A stretch of DNA of 64,000 bases. Origin: Phycisphaerae bacterium (lineage in GTDB: Bacteria; Planctomycetota; Phycisphaerae; Sedimentisphaerales; UBA12454). The DNA lies in assembly GCA_041652575.1 (NCBI GenBank), contig JBAZHC010000003.1, forward strand, positions 1 through 64,000, given 5' to 3'. Under the pieces are notes generated by a model. The model was not told where the DNA came from, searched no databases, and saw nothing but the letters and a program-made list of their open reading frames with translations. Shown one piece after another: positions 7,114 through 16,047 of the stretch (positions within the stretch are counted from its first letter, which is position 1; the number at the start of each line of letters is the position of its first letter). The translations under genes and the position numbers were made by a program.

Positions 7114-7683
7114 ATGATTAAGAAACACGATTATTTAATAAGAAAAGTGGCGGGACGAGAAGTCAAACTCGATGCGGAAGATTTCTATAATCGGAAAATT
7201 CTAAACTCCACCCTTCTAATCACCGAGACAGGACGAGTAAATGTTCGAAACAGAAAGACAAGGAAAATCACTTCTCTGGCAAGAGTTATTCTTAACCCCC
7301 CAAAAGGACAAGTAGTTGACCATAAAAACAGAAACCCCCTCGATAACCGCAAATGCAATTTGCGAATCGTAACCAATCGACAAAATATGCTAAACCGCAT
7401 ACTGGAAAATTCAACAGGGTTTATAGGCGTCAGTATAAAAAGAACAAAAACAAAGAACAATGAACCAGTTTACTACGCCAGATATTCGAACGGAAGTAAA
7501 ATGGTAAGTTTCCGCAGCCCATTAACGAGAAACGGACTGATACTTGCCGCGATGGCGAGAGACAAATTCATAATACTAAACAGCGATGAAGAATACGCCC
7601 CACTGAACTTTCCAATATTCAAGAAAGAGCCATTTAAAAGTATTTTATTGAAAAGCGATTTGCAGGCAATGAAAAGAATTTAG
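7114..7683 (+). CDS. Free-standing HNH endonuclease with AP2-type DNA-binding domain
   Basis: A 189-residue basic protein. Residues about 65-95 carry the HNH_3 signature QVVDHKNRNPLDNRKCNLRI followed by the typical TNRQNMLN. Residues about 98-140 match an AP2 domain (STGFIGVSIKR ... YYARYSNGSKMVSF). This pairing is standard in phage and intron-type homing nucleases, which cut a specific DNA site and bias its inheritance. No intron or prophage surrounds it here; it sits alone among repeats, so it is probably a mobile or recently captured gene. No good ribosome site precedes the ATG. Its composition is more AT-rich than the nearby housekeeping genes. Confidence 0.85.
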   Translation: MIKKHDYLIRKVAGREVKLDAEDFYNRKILNSTLLITETGRVNVRNRKTRKITSLARVILNPPKGQVVDHKNRNPLDNRKCNLRIVTNRQNMLNRILENSTGFIGVSIKRTKTKNNEPVYYARYSNGSKMVSFRSPLTRNGLILAAMARDKFIILNSDEEYAPLNFPIFKKEPFKSILLKSDLQAMKRI

Positions 7684-7756
7684 CCACTAAGACACCAAGA
7701 CACAAAGATTATAATATAATTCAAAAAACTTAGCGCCTTTGTGTCTTCGTGGCTAC
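7681..7756. repeat. Dispersed inverted repeat (TAGCCACxAAGACAC family), copy 2
   Basis: Left arm TAGCCACTAAGACACCAAG and right arm CTTTGTGTCTTCGTGGCTA are inverted around a 25-base AT-rich centre. The right arm supplies the stop codon of the adjacent lipoprotein gene, and the left arm the stop of the HNH gene. Confidence 0.7.
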
Positions 7757-9396
7757 TGCTTGGAATTTATCTCTTCACTTTTTGTTATCAGTTCTTCATC
7801 TATTTCCGTGGGGATATTATCTTCGGTTATCACCGAAAAAACAAGAACAAACGGCCTGCACATTTTGCCTGAAGCGCTGCGAAGGGCCGGTTTTAAATTT
7901 TTTGCGTCTTTTACGGCATCCCCGCCGTTAAAGGCAATCGCATAAACTTTACCCGGCTCCAGCGCAACCGGCAGCGTCCACTGTTTCCCTGACGAATCGA
8001 AAGACGGCGCACCTGTCGCCTGCGGCAATGCCCCCGGCGAAAACGAAGAATAAAACCAGCTCGACGTATCCATCGGTTCGCTGAATGTAATTGTTATTTT
8101 GTCGAATTCGAAGTCAACATCTTCAGTAAACATTTCCGGCTCTGAGCCGGTAATCGTAGGTATTTCAGCCGGCTTGTCTGCCCTGCGTTTCGCTGAGCCG
8201 GAACGAATGTCCTGAACCATTTTAAGCGACCGCAGTGCGGCGATTCGCTGCGATGGGAAATTCGCCAGCACATATTCGAACTGCTCGATGGCATCATTGC
8301 TGTCGCCAATCTCGAAAAGACACATACCCTTGCGGTAATGGGCATGGGCAAGATATTTCGGCCCGGCTTGGCCATCTGCGATTATTTTCGAATAGATTTC
8401 AGAGGCCGAGGCGTATTCGGACTTGGCTTCCAATGCGAGCCCCCTGCGTAATCGCACACTTATATCATCATAACCCACTTTGTACTTCGGCAGTGCCTTT
8501 AGCGGCTTATCAGTGTTTTCATTCGGCCCGGATTCAGTTTGGCTTTCTCTCTCCGTCGATTCGAGTCTTTCCATAATACGGAGGTATTCTTTTTGCGCAT
8601 TGGTTTTTTCTTTTTCATAATCGAAAAGGTATTCATTACTGTCGGAAAAATACACCTTCAGCGGCTCCCAGTTGTCCAGCCACAGGGGCAGCAATTCATT
8701 ATTCAGAAATTCCACACGATTATATTGCTGTCTTTCAACCAGTTCGTACTGTCTTTGCTGCCTGATGGATTCAAGTAAATACAGCATCTGTTTTCCATCA
8801 AGAACATACTGAACGGCCCGCTGGTCAATTTCATTAAAACCTTTAAATTTCTCTACGTCCGCAGGCAGATATAGAATTATACTCACCCTCAGTCCATCAA
8901 GAATTTTTTCCACGGCCTGGCAAAAAAGCTCATATCGCACGGCGGAATGCCGCCTTTGTATATCTGTAGTTATATCATTCGCCTCTGTTTTGAGCGATTT
9001 TAGTTCCAAAAGGCAAAGCTGTTTTTCATTCCTCTGGTAAAAAGCCTTAAGATTGCCCTTCATATTCCCAAGACAGATGGTAACGTCATCAATGGATTTG
9101 AAATACGCCTGTGCCCTGAAGTAAAATTTATCATTGCCGACTACGCGCCAATCCACGTTCTTCCACGCGTCAATTCCCTCCGATTTGAGCAATGTATTTT
9201 TTATGTCTTCAATAAAGCCGCGAAAAGACTGTGAAACATCCGGCTCCTCTTTCAGGCTGCATGGGTCATAGAGTCCTTCGAACATTATTTTTCCGGAACC
9301 GTTCGGATTCAGGGACACTACCGCCTGGCCGCGAATGCAGCCGGCAAAGAAAATCAGCGGCAATAACAAAAATAACAAATATTTTGTTTGTTTCAT
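7753..9396 (-). CDS. Lipoprotein with TPR repeats and an Ig-like C-terminal domain
   Basis: A 547-residue protein with a lipoprotein signal (LLFLLLPLIFFAGC), so it is anchored in a membrane facing the periplasm. The middle is mostly helical and charged. Two tetratricopeptide units are visible at about residues 315-390 (ASEIYSKIIADG, AHAHYRKGMCLFEIGDSNDA, AIEQFEYVLANFPSQ). The last 120 residues resemble an SbsA/Big-type Ig-like fold (ITITFSEPMDTSS ... LEPGKVYAIAFNG), which is common in planctomycete surface proteins. The TPR motif suggests a scaffold role for protein contacts; no enzymatic motif is visible. It is transcribed alone, divergent from the two-component pair to its right. Confidence 0.82.
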   Translation of the reverse strand: MKQTKYLLFLLLPLIFFAGCIRGQAVVSLNPNGSGKIMFEGLYDPCSLKEEPDVSQSFRGFIEDIKNTLLKSEGIDAWKNVDWRVVGNDKFYFRAQAYFKSIDDVTICLGNMKGNLKAFYQRNEKQLCLLELKSLKTEANDITTDIQRRHSAVRYELFCQAVEKILDGLRVSIILYLPADVEKFKGFNEIDQRAVQYVLDGKQMLYLLESIRQQRQYELVERQQYNRVEFLNNELLPLWLDNWEPLKVYFSDSNEYLFDYEKEKTNAQKEYLRIMERLESTERESQTESGPNENTDKPLKALPKYKVGYDDISVRLRRGLALEAKSEYASASEIYSKIIADGQAGPKYLAHAHYRKGMCLFEIGDSNDAIEQFEYVLANFPSQRIAALRSLKMVQDIRSGSAKRRADKPAEIPTITGSEPEMFTEDVDFEFDKITITFSEPMDTSSWFYSSFSPGALPQATGAPSFDSSGKQWTLPVALEPGKVYAIAFNGGDAVKDAKNLKPALRSASGKMCRPFVLVFSVITEDNIPTEIDEELITKSEEINSKQ

Positions 9397-9645
9397 CTGC
9401 TTTCAATCTCAAAAAATGCCCATAACTTCACAATTTTTCGTTCTCTGTTACAGAGTCTAACGCAGTGATGAATTTTTCTCAACTTTTTTGAGACATACTT
9501 TATAACTCTTTTTAACTACTTTATCCAAAGCAGGTAATAACACTTACAAAATAAACACTAACTATACCGGATATTTCATATAACAATATTAACCCTCTGC
9601 AAACACAGGATTTTTAGATATATTTTCACAATTTTTTTTTAAATC

Positions 9646-9674
9646 TTGACAAAAACAAGGTCCGATAGTTAAAT
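9646..9674 (+). promoter_or_regulatory. Promoter of the HTH-receiver/kinase operon
   Basis: TTGACA and TTAAAT with a 17-bp spacer, 60 bases upstream of the operon's first reading frame. The -35 hexamer is perfect. The remaining sequence back to the lipoprotein gene (9397-9645) is AT-rich without any other clear signal. Confidence 0.65.
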
Positions 9675-9707
9675 TAGGAGGAAAAGGTAACTTAGGAGGC
9701 ACCGAAT

Positions 9708-9731
9708 ATGGATATTCTTGAGAGGAATTAA
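9708..9731 (+). CDS. Seven-codon leader peptide (MDILERN)
   Basis: ATG preceded by a strong GGAGG at 8 bases, seven codons, then TAA three bases before the next gene's ATG. The ribosome site here is better than that of the response regulator itself, so translation of the leader could feed ribosomes to it. No run of one amino acid is seen, so classic attenuation is unlikely. Confidence 0.4.
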   Translation: MDILERN

Positions 9732-9734
9732 GGT

Positions 9735-10307
9735 ATGGATACGACTAAAGAGCTTTTTACAACAGGCGAGGCGGCAGATCTCTGCAGCTTGAGCCAACAG
9801 ACAATCATTCGCTGTTTCGATTCGGGAAGGCTGCGGGGATTTCGCATACCCGGCTCCAAGTTTCGCAAAATTCCGCGAGACAGTCTCCTGAAGTTTATGA
9901 AAGAAAATAATATCCCGATGCTGAACATGCAATCGGGCAAGAAGCGTCTGCTTATCGTTGACGACGATGCTGAAATTGTCGAACTGATGACAGACGTATT
10001 CGCCAGAGACGGCAGGTTTGACATCCGGACCGCGTCCACCGGTTACGATGCCGGCATTATGACTCAGAAGTTCAGGCCCGACCTTATCCTGCTCGATTAT
10101 ATGCTGCCGGACGTAAACGGCAATATCGTCTGCAAAACGATAAAACAAGACCCTGAATTTGCCAGTACAAGAATAATTATAATCAGCGGCGTCATAAACC
10201 AAACCGAAATCGACGACCTTATGAAGGCCGGCGCTGAGGCATTTGTCAAAAAACCTTTCAATATAACGGAGCTTATTGACAGGATAGCTGCTGTTCTTGA
10301 ATTATAA
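9735..10307 (+). CDS. Response regulator with N-terminal excisionase/MerR-type HTH
   Basis: Residues 1-58 form a helix-turn-helix of the excisionase/MerR type (FTTGEAADLCSLSQQTIIRC, then RLRGFRIPGSKFRKIPRDSL). Residues about 73-188 are a receiver domain: DDDAEIVELM (acidic pocket), LILLDYMLPDVNG (phosphorylated Asp), IIIISGV, and AFVKKPFN (conserved Lys). The order is reversed from most response regulators, where the receiver comes first. It is followed after 30 bases by a histidine kinase on the same strand, its probable partner. Phosphorylation would be expected to alter DNA binding; targets are unknown. Confidence 0.9.
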   Translation: MDTTKELFTTGEAADLCSLSQQTIIRCFDSGRLRGFRIPGSKFRKIPRDSLLKFMKENNIPMLNMQSGKKRLLIVDDDAEIVELMTDVFARDGRFDIRTASTGYDAGIMTQKFRPDLILLDYMLPDVNGNIVCKTIKQDPEFASTRIIIISGVINQTEIDDLMKAGAEAFVKKPFNITELIDRIAAVLEL

Positions 10308-10337
10308 TTCATACAGCGATAGGAAGAAGAACAATTA

Positions 10338-12398
10338 ATGACGAGTCTTTTATCAAATGTCTCCGCACGGAGCGCTGCATTTGCTCTGTACCAGCTCGAT
10401 TTGCCTGCCGTTAATCCCGACAGTATAGCCCGCTGTGTAAAATCCATAATAAGCGACAAGTCGGACCTTTGCAATCTGCTGGAAACGGACCCTGCCGCGG
10501 CGATTGTATTCATCGACCTTTGCAGACAAAATAATATCGAGTTGGCGTTCGATACTCTGAATTTCAGGCAAAGCGTAAGTAAAGTCCCAACCCAAAAACT
10601 TCTTAAGACATTTCTCAGCCTTAAAACCTTCGACCTTGAAAATCAGCACACCCAGCTCCCGATAGCCGAGATGAACGGTTTTTCGGCAGCGAGGGCTTTT
10701 GCGGCAAGACTTATCGCGGCAAAAACAGGACAGGCTCCCGAAAAACTTTCGTTTTTCGCCGGTCTTTTCGCCGATATCGGTCTGCTTGCGATTGCGGAAC
10801 TTTATCCCAAAAGTCTTGTAATGATGCTCGAAGAGTCGCGAGGAGATAATTCCGCTCTTTTACGGCTCGAAAAGGAAAATCTCGGCATAACCCATAACGT
10901 ACTTTCCCGCCGGCTTGCCCATAAATGGCTGCTGCCAACCGCTATTGCCGATTCCGCGTGGCTCTATTGTACCGATGCGGCCGATGGGGCTGACAATATT
11001 CCGGGCATCGAAATTATTCAGACCGTTCGACTGGCGGATATGCTGGTTAAAAGTATCACCTCCGGCGGCGAATCACCGGCAATCCCGGCAAAAGTTTCTA
11101 TAACCGTTCAGGACGTAAATGAAATAACAGATAAACTGAAAAGTTTTATTGCTGAAATGAATGTTAAGGCGGCAGAACCGCAAAAATTTGATACGGAAAC
11201 CGCCAAACAGGTCTGTATGCCCCTGCTCGAAAACTCATGGGAGCGGAAATTTTCAGATTTCCTGTCGGCGATGTCGGCTTCATTGAACCCCGCTTCATCG
11301 GCAATCGATGCCGCGGGAACAATTTGCCGTCTGATATGCAGAATTTTAAACGCGGAGAAAGCTTGCATATATCTTCTCCCGCAAGATTATAAACAATATG
11401 AAACCGCTACGGCGGCAGGCGATACATTACAGTTTTCAACCGTTGCTAATCCGTCATCGGCTTCTGATATGGGTTTCGACCCGCAAAATACAGAACATAC
11501 AAAACTGCAAATCGGCAAATATACTATCGGCGAAATGTTTTTACAAATTAAGAACGCCGGCTCACTGCCGGAAGTTTCTGTCATAGCCTCGTTTGTCTCG
11601 CAGTTAATCGCCGTAAAGCTTGCCGGCGAGCACGACCAGTCGATAGCTCAGGCAGTTATCGATAATTTTGCCCAGACGCCGAAAGAACAGCCACCGCAAC
11701 TATCTCAGCCGGCCGCAGATGTACGCGAAACAATAGCCGAGATTGCAGCCGGCGCCGCACATGAATTGAATAATCCGCTGGCCGTTATATCCGGCAGAGC
11801 GCAACTGCTTATGGAAAGTGAAACTGACGAGACGAAGAAACTCATCATGCGTCAAATCGTCGAAAAGACCGGCGATGCTTATGAAATGGTCGGCCAGCTT
11901 ATGAGTTATGCCCGCCCCGCCAAGCCGCAAATCAGGACGGTTTCGCCATTTATAATGGTCAATAATTGCCTCGAAAAAGCAAACGCCCGTTATCTCTCCG
12001 AGCCGATAGATGTAACTGTCGAAAACATCGAAAACCTGAGCGATATTGAAGTCGATCCCGAACAGATTGCCGAGGCGATTGCCCAGATAATTTATAACGC
12101 GCTTGAATCCTATGAAAGCGGCAACGGCCCCGTTCGAATTATCGGCAGTGAGCAGCCGCAGAGCGACACTATCGAAATTGTCATCAAAGACCAGGGCTGC
12201 GGCATGAGCGAGGAAACCCTGCGCAAAGCCGCCGAACCATTTTTCTCCGATAAAGCCGCCGGCAGGCAGCGCGGCATGGGTCTGGCCCTTGCGTCAAGTC
12301 TGTTGAAGAATAACGGCTGCACTATATCAATCCAGAGCCAGCCCGACAAAGGCACAACAGTAACAATCCTACTGCCAAAAACAAACAAGTCCGAATAA
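10338..12398 (+). CDS. HDOD-domain histidine kinase
   Basis: A 686-residue soluble kinase. Residues about 1-280 are HDOD-like (SFFAGLFADIGLLAIAELYP, then ITHNVLSRRLAHKWLLP), a relative of HD hydrolases used in signalling. Residues about 300-440 look like a GAF sensor (ICRLICRILNAEKACIYLLP). The phosphoacceptor helix has GAAHELNNPLAVISGRAQLL. The ATPase domain shows an N box (IAQIIYNALESYE), G1 (IKDQGCGMSEE), F box (AEPFFSDK) and G2 (RGMGLALASSLL). No membrane segment exists, so the signal is cytoplasmic. It belongs to the NtrB-like group by its short H-box/N-box spacing and is paired with the upstream HTH-receiver protein. Confidence 0.9.
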   Translation: MTSLLSNVSARSAAFALYQLDLPAVNPDSIARCVKSIISDKSDLCNLLETDPAAAIVFIDLCRQNNIELAFDTLNFRQSVSKVPTQKLLKTFLSLKTFDLENQHTQLPIAEMNGFSAARAFAARLIAAKTGQAPEKLSFFAGLFADIGLLAIAELYPKSLVMMLEESRGDNSALLRLEKENLGITHNVLSRRLAHKWLLPTAIADSAWLYCTDAADGADNIPGIEIIQTVRLADMLVKSITSGGESPAIPAKVSITVQDVNEITDKLKSFIAEMNVKAAEPQKFDTETAKQVCMPLLENSWERKFSDFLSAMSASLNPASSAIDAAGTICRLICRILNAEKACIYLLPQDYKQYETATAAGDTLQFSTVANPSSASDMGFDPQNTEHTKLQIGKYTIGEMFLQIKNAGSLPEVSVIASFVSQLIAVKLAGEHDQSIAQAVIDNFAQTPKEQPPQLSQPAADVRETIAEIAAGAAHELNNPLAVISGRAQLLMESETDETKKLIMRQIVEKTGDAYEMVGQLMSYARPAKPQIRTVSPFIMVNNCLEKANARYLSEPIDVTVENIENLSDIEVDPEQIAEAIAQIIYNALESYESGNGPVRIIGSEQPQSDTIEIVIKDQGCGMSEETLRKAAEPFFSDKAAGRQRGMGLALASSLLKNNGCTISIQSQPDKGTTVTILLPKTNKSE

Positions 12399-12417
12399 AC
12401 CTTTAGCCACTAAGGCA

Positions 12418-12451
12418 TCCGCCGTCGCTAAAAGCTATGGCGGGACAGGCA
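12418..12451. repeat. Palindromic mini-element, copy 2
   Basis: TCCGCCGTCGCT ... AGCTATGGCGGGACAGGCA, flanked on both sides by GGCA and inserted between TTTAGCCACTAAGGCA and AAGACACAAAAAG, which together make one copy of another dispersed repeat. Confidence 0.6.
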
Positions 12452-12765
12452 AAGACACAAAAAGAATTCTTAATTTTTAATTTTGAGTTTTTAATTGAGG
12501 AGTTCGCTTAACGGCGAGACCTTGTTTTTATACTTTGAAATCACGGATAGCTATGCCACAAGTTACGCGAATAATAATAGTTTCACGATTTGATAATTAC
12601 CAAACGGGTGTCAATAATCTGGATTCCCACTCCCTAAGGGATAAATTTCGCGGGAATGACTGACGAGATTCCTCGACTGCGCTCGGAATGACGAACCCCG
12701 CACCAATTCACGGCAGTGGCCTAATCGATGTGGGACAAGCCCTGTTGAAAAACTGAGAGAGAAAA

Positions 12766-12791
12766 CCCGCCGTGAAACGGCGGGCTAAACA
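12766..12791 (+). repeat. CTAAAC-tailed hairpin, copy 4
   Basis: Stem CCCGCCG/CGGCGGG, loop TGAAA, then CTAAACACG. The tail matches copy 1 (3703-3711) over nine bases although the stems differ. Confidence 0.6.
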
Positions 12792-12986
12792 CGGGGAAAT
12801 CATCCCCCACCATAGGTCGAGCAAGTCCGAAAATTCCTGACCGGCCTAATCCGTTCTTTTCCCGGAACACAAAAAACCATTACTGACGCCTGCAAATCTG
12901 TTCATTATTGGACGTTTGAATATTCTGCCAAAATGACTCCGGTATCTTAAACCCGCCTTTTTATTATGCCGAAATGCATAATGTAT

Positions 12987-13041
12987 CCCGTTAGAAATCA
13001 CATCGCTAAGGGTTGCAATAGAAAAGAAGATTTCTAACGGG
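12987..13041. repeat. 13-bp perfect inverted repeat upstream of the GAF gene
   Basis: CCCGTTAGAAATC and GATTTCTAACGGG are perfect inverted copies separated by 29 bases; the right arm ends 30 bases before the TTG start of the next gene. It could be an operator, an RNA structure in the leader, or a decayed repeat of the kind moved by single-strand transposases; the sequence does not decide. Confidence 0.6.
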
Positions 13042-13071
13042 ATAAAGACAACTGCTTTTGGAGATATTCTG

Positions 13072-13707
13072 TTGAAGGAAGAAAAAAACTTAAGATTACG
13101 CCGGCTTGTCAGGAAGCTCAATCAAATCAGAAGAGCCCAGAAACAACAGATTGATATTCTCTGCAACGATATTCTGACGGCACACGGCGATTTTATAAAT
13201 CATCTGAAAAATTTCAGGTTTGCCGCCGATTTTTATGAAAGTATTCTCGGCATAAACGACCCCGACCTTTTCGCAAAAACCGTCGGCGAATTTTTCACGA
13301 ATAATCTTAACGGCACAAACACAGCGGCCGTATTTATGGCGAGCGGCCGGCCGCAGGTTCATATTTACGCGACAGACCCGAACATCGAGGAAATACCTTC
13401 TCAAATCGGTCCATACCTGTCGGCAAGAATGGTACAACTGGTTTGTCAAAGCGGAAAAATATGCACGGCCGACGACCTTTGCACGATGGGATTCTTCGCG
13501 GGCCCTGCGGTTTTGAAAAAGATTTCTCTTGCAGCCATCGGTCTGAATAAATCCGGCCCGGCTCTGGGAATGCTGATTATTTACCGTTCCGCCGAGCAGC
13601 CTTTAAGTCAATCCGAACTGGCACAGGTATCTTCAGTAGTTGGCGGACTTTCCACGGCGTTAAAAAATATGCAAAACAGCGACGCCGCCTGCGACAATTA
13701 CGCATAA
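13072..13707 (+). CDS. GAF-like sensor protein, stand-alone
   Basis: A 211-residue protein with a charged N-terminal coiled helix (KEEKNLRLRRLVRKLNQIRR) and a GAF-like fold over about residues 50-200 (DPDLFAKTVGEFFTNNLNGT ... AAVFMASG ... GLNKSGPALGMLIIYRSAEQ, with the closing helix LAQVSSVVGGLSTAL). No output domain is attached, so it is probably a sensor subunit or a protein-interaction partner for a kinase. The start is a TTG with GGAG eight bases upstream. It lies directly behind a 13-bp inverted repeat that may regulate it. Confidence 0.75.
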   Translation: MKEEKNLRLRRLVRKLNQIRRAQKQQIDILCNDILTAHGDFINHLKNFRFAADFYESILGINDPDLFAKTVGEFFTNNLNGTNTAAVFMASGRPQVHIYATDPNIEEIPSQIGPYLSARMVQLVCQSGKICTADDLCTMGFFAGPAVLKKISLAAIGLNKSGPALGMLIIYRSAEQPLSQSELAQVSSVVGGLSTALKNMQNSDAACDNYA

Positions 13708-13927
13708 ATAGCATTTAGTCAAACTGCTCAAATCCTGACGACTATTTTCATCCAGAATTCACCTATAAAAGCTTTGCATCCAAGCCGGCAGATAGTAATA
13801 TCGAAAAATAAATGGCAATTCAGGGAAATTTTTGTATTATTGTGTATTGAAAGTCTTGAAACTCGAATAGCACGTTATCCCAATAAATTATAGTGTTGCG
13901 ATTGCATCCAACAAAACTGGAGACTAT

Positions 13928-14776
13928 ATGGATAATGGCAATCCTGCAAAATTTATCTGTTCCGCCTGTGGGCGGAAATATACATGGAAGTTGGAGTTGG
14001 CGGGGAGGCGAGCCAGGTGCAAGTGCGGTACCATCATTCAAGTGCCTCTGGATCCCCCGGTCGTGAAAAATGACTGTATCCCTTTTAGTGCCAGAGAGAA
14101 ATCTCTATATCAAATGCAACCGTCGGCCATTGGCCAGAATCAGACAGGTTCACTTCAGTCCCAGACAATGCAATCGCAGGCGAACTCATCCAGTACAGAC
14201 TGGGAAGTGATGCTCAGCACCGGGGAGCGGCTCTTGCTCAACGAAAAAGACGCAGTGCCTTTACTCCGCCATCATCTGCTGATGGGCAAGGCGAAACTGA
14301 GTAATCGCTGCCGACTGCACAAGCCTGTCACGAAGACTGCGGATTCCGAGGAAGAATCTCAACAGCATAAGACACCCACTGAATGGAAGCCACTGCAGGA
14401 ATACGCCGACCATGAGTTTAACCTGTGTATATTATACAACCCCGCTAAAGCATGGGCAGATTGCGGCGCCATGATATCATTTTTCGTGATGATTGTGCCT
14501 GTGGCAACTGTCTGTAATGCATTCTTTCTAGTCCTATATGGTGTTGAAACTGGTGCCGCCATTTTCTGGGGGGCACTCTTGTTTGTCTCGACACCCACTG
14601 TTATCGGATTTCCCATCGTAGCTATCCTGATTGCCAAAACCTACAGTATCAGTGCCTTTTGGATAGTCATGCTCACCCCCCCGATATTATTATTTGTTAG
14701 CGTGCCTATTGCTTCTGCTCCAGGCTATATCATCGGTTGGGTTCTTGGCCTGACTCGTCCGAAACTGCTGGAGTAG
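13928..14776 (+). CDS. Zinc-ribbon membrane protein
   Basis: A 282-residue protein. The N-terminus has a small zinc ribbon (FICSACGRKYTWK, then RARCKCGTIIQV), four cysteines in CxxC...CxC spacing. The middle (about residues 95-150) is a GYF-like or otherwise small soluble segment (WEVMLSTGERLLLNEKDAVP). The last 110 residues form three or four membrane helices. This zinc-ribbon-plus-membrane layout is common in planctomycetes, with unknown role. The ATG has GGAG seven bases upstream. It is alone between the GAF protein and the convergent aminopeptidase. Confidence 0.8.
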   Translation: MDNGNPAKFICSACGRKYTWKLELAGRRARCKCGTIIQVPLDPPVVKNDCIPFSAREKSLYQMQPSAIGQNQTGSLQSQTMQSQANSSSTDWEVMLSTGERLLLNEKDAVPLLRHHLLMGKAKLSNRCRLHKPVTKTADSEEESQQHKTPTEWKPLQEYADHEFNLCILYNPAKAWADCGAMISFFVMIVPVATVCNAFFLVLYGVETGAAIFWGALLFVSTPTVIGFPIVAILIAKTYSISAFWIVMLTPPILLFVSVPIASAPGYIIGWVLGLTRPKLLE

Positions 14777-14805
14777 ATGGCAAAATTTTCAGGAACAGAT
14801 GCTAC

Positions 14806-15908
14806 CTACCTTATTATAAATTTCCCTTTATCGTAAATAACTTCGCCGTCGGCAAGTATTTGGCCGTCTTTCATATCCGCCAGTAAATCCCAGTGCACCG
14901 CCGATTCGTTTAGTCCGCCTGTTTCCGGGTACGCGGCGCCGATGGCCATATGAATCGTTCCGCCCATTTTCTCGTCGAAGAGCATATTCTTCGTGAATTT
15001 GTTGACTCTTTCGTTATTTCCGATTGCCACTTCGCCGAATCTTCTTGCGCCGGGAATTTCGAGAACTTTATCCAAAAGCTCCTGCCCTTTTCCGGCTTTG
15101 GCGTTTACAACCTGGCCGTCTTTAATCTCGAGCGTTATGTCCTCTATCTCCTGGTCCATAAAAATTCCCGGATAGGAAAACCGAACCTTGCCGTTTACCG
15201 AATCTTCCACCGGCCCGGTAAAGACTTCGCCGCTCGGCATATTGTTTTTGCCGGACGAATTAATCCATGTTCTGCCGTCCGTTCTGAATTTGACGTCGAT
15301 ATTGCTTCCCTGTAATGTATTTCTTTTTTACTGTTGAGCAAATCCACGATTTTCTGCTGGTCTTTCTCTAACTTGTTCCAGCAGCCGATAGGGTCGTTTT
15401 CATACAGGAAGCAGCAGTTATAAACAAAATCGGCGTATTCGCTTCGGCTCATTCCGCATTCCTGGGCCTCGGCGTTTGTCGGAAAGACGCACAGCGTCCA
15501 CCGCAGTTGTTTCGCAGCCGCCCTTTCCATAAATAATTTATTCAAATCCGCCCTTGCGGCGTTGGATTTTTGTTTTTTCTCGGCCGGGGTGTTCTGCAGT
15601 TCCTTGACATTGAACGGCGCAAGAACGTGCAGAACCGCATCATAATTTTCATAAACATATTTACTCAGCGGGGAAACATATTCGAGCTGGCTGTCGGATG
15701 CGTTGTCGTAGAAGATTTTTTCCGCTCCGTTGAGTGCGATTTTAAACTCCGGATGAGCCCCAACCGCCAGTGCCTGCGCGTAAACTTCCTTAAGCAGTTC
15801 TTCAGCAAGGTAAGTGGAACTGATAAGCAGTTTATCGCCCTTTTTCAGTTCAAGCGAATATTCGACCAGCAGTTTCGCGTACTTTTTAATAATATCGTTC
15901 GCTGTCAT
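14806..15908 (-). pseudogene. M29-family aminopeptidase, split by a one-base frameshift
   Basis: Two frames together make a full-length M29 (thermophilic-type) metallo-aminopeptidase. The first (15908 down to about 15325) carries the N-terminal domain (LLVEYSLELKKGDKLLISST) up to SKKEIHYR. The second continues with GSNIDVKFRTDGRTW, MPSGEVFTGPVEDSVNG, FGEVAIGNN, IHMAIGAAYPETGG and AVHWDLL, which hold the expected metal-binding and catalytic Glu, His, Tyr and Asp residues. A missing G in the AGGGAAGC run at about 15324 breaks the frame. All active-site residues are kept, so either the mutation is recent or it is a sequencing indel. If intact it would remove N-terminal residues from peptides in the cytoplasm. 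Confidence 0.88.
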
Positions 15909-16047
15909 AGAATTTTATCCTTGTAAAAACGGTAATTACATAGAGAATATTACTCTATCCCTGTCATTTTCGACTTCGGCGACTTCATCGCCTTCGCTCG
16001 AAATGACAATACAATGAGAATATAGCGTTTTAAAGGTTTATTTCAAT

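Larger units (their letters stand above)
12399..13071. other. 673-bp intergenic region composed of dispersed repeats
   Basis: In order: a TTTAGCCACTAAGGCA repeat interrupted by a 33-nt mini-element (12418-12451); a TTTCACGATTTGATAATT segment (12588-12605) that matches the LexA-like half-site; a GGATTCCC...GGGAATGAC repeat (12620-12662); a CCTCGACTGCGCTCGGAATGA repeat (12672-12692); a CTAAAC-tailed hairpin (12766-12791); and a 13-bp inverted repeat (12987-13041). No reading frame in it looks real. Confidence 0.7.
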
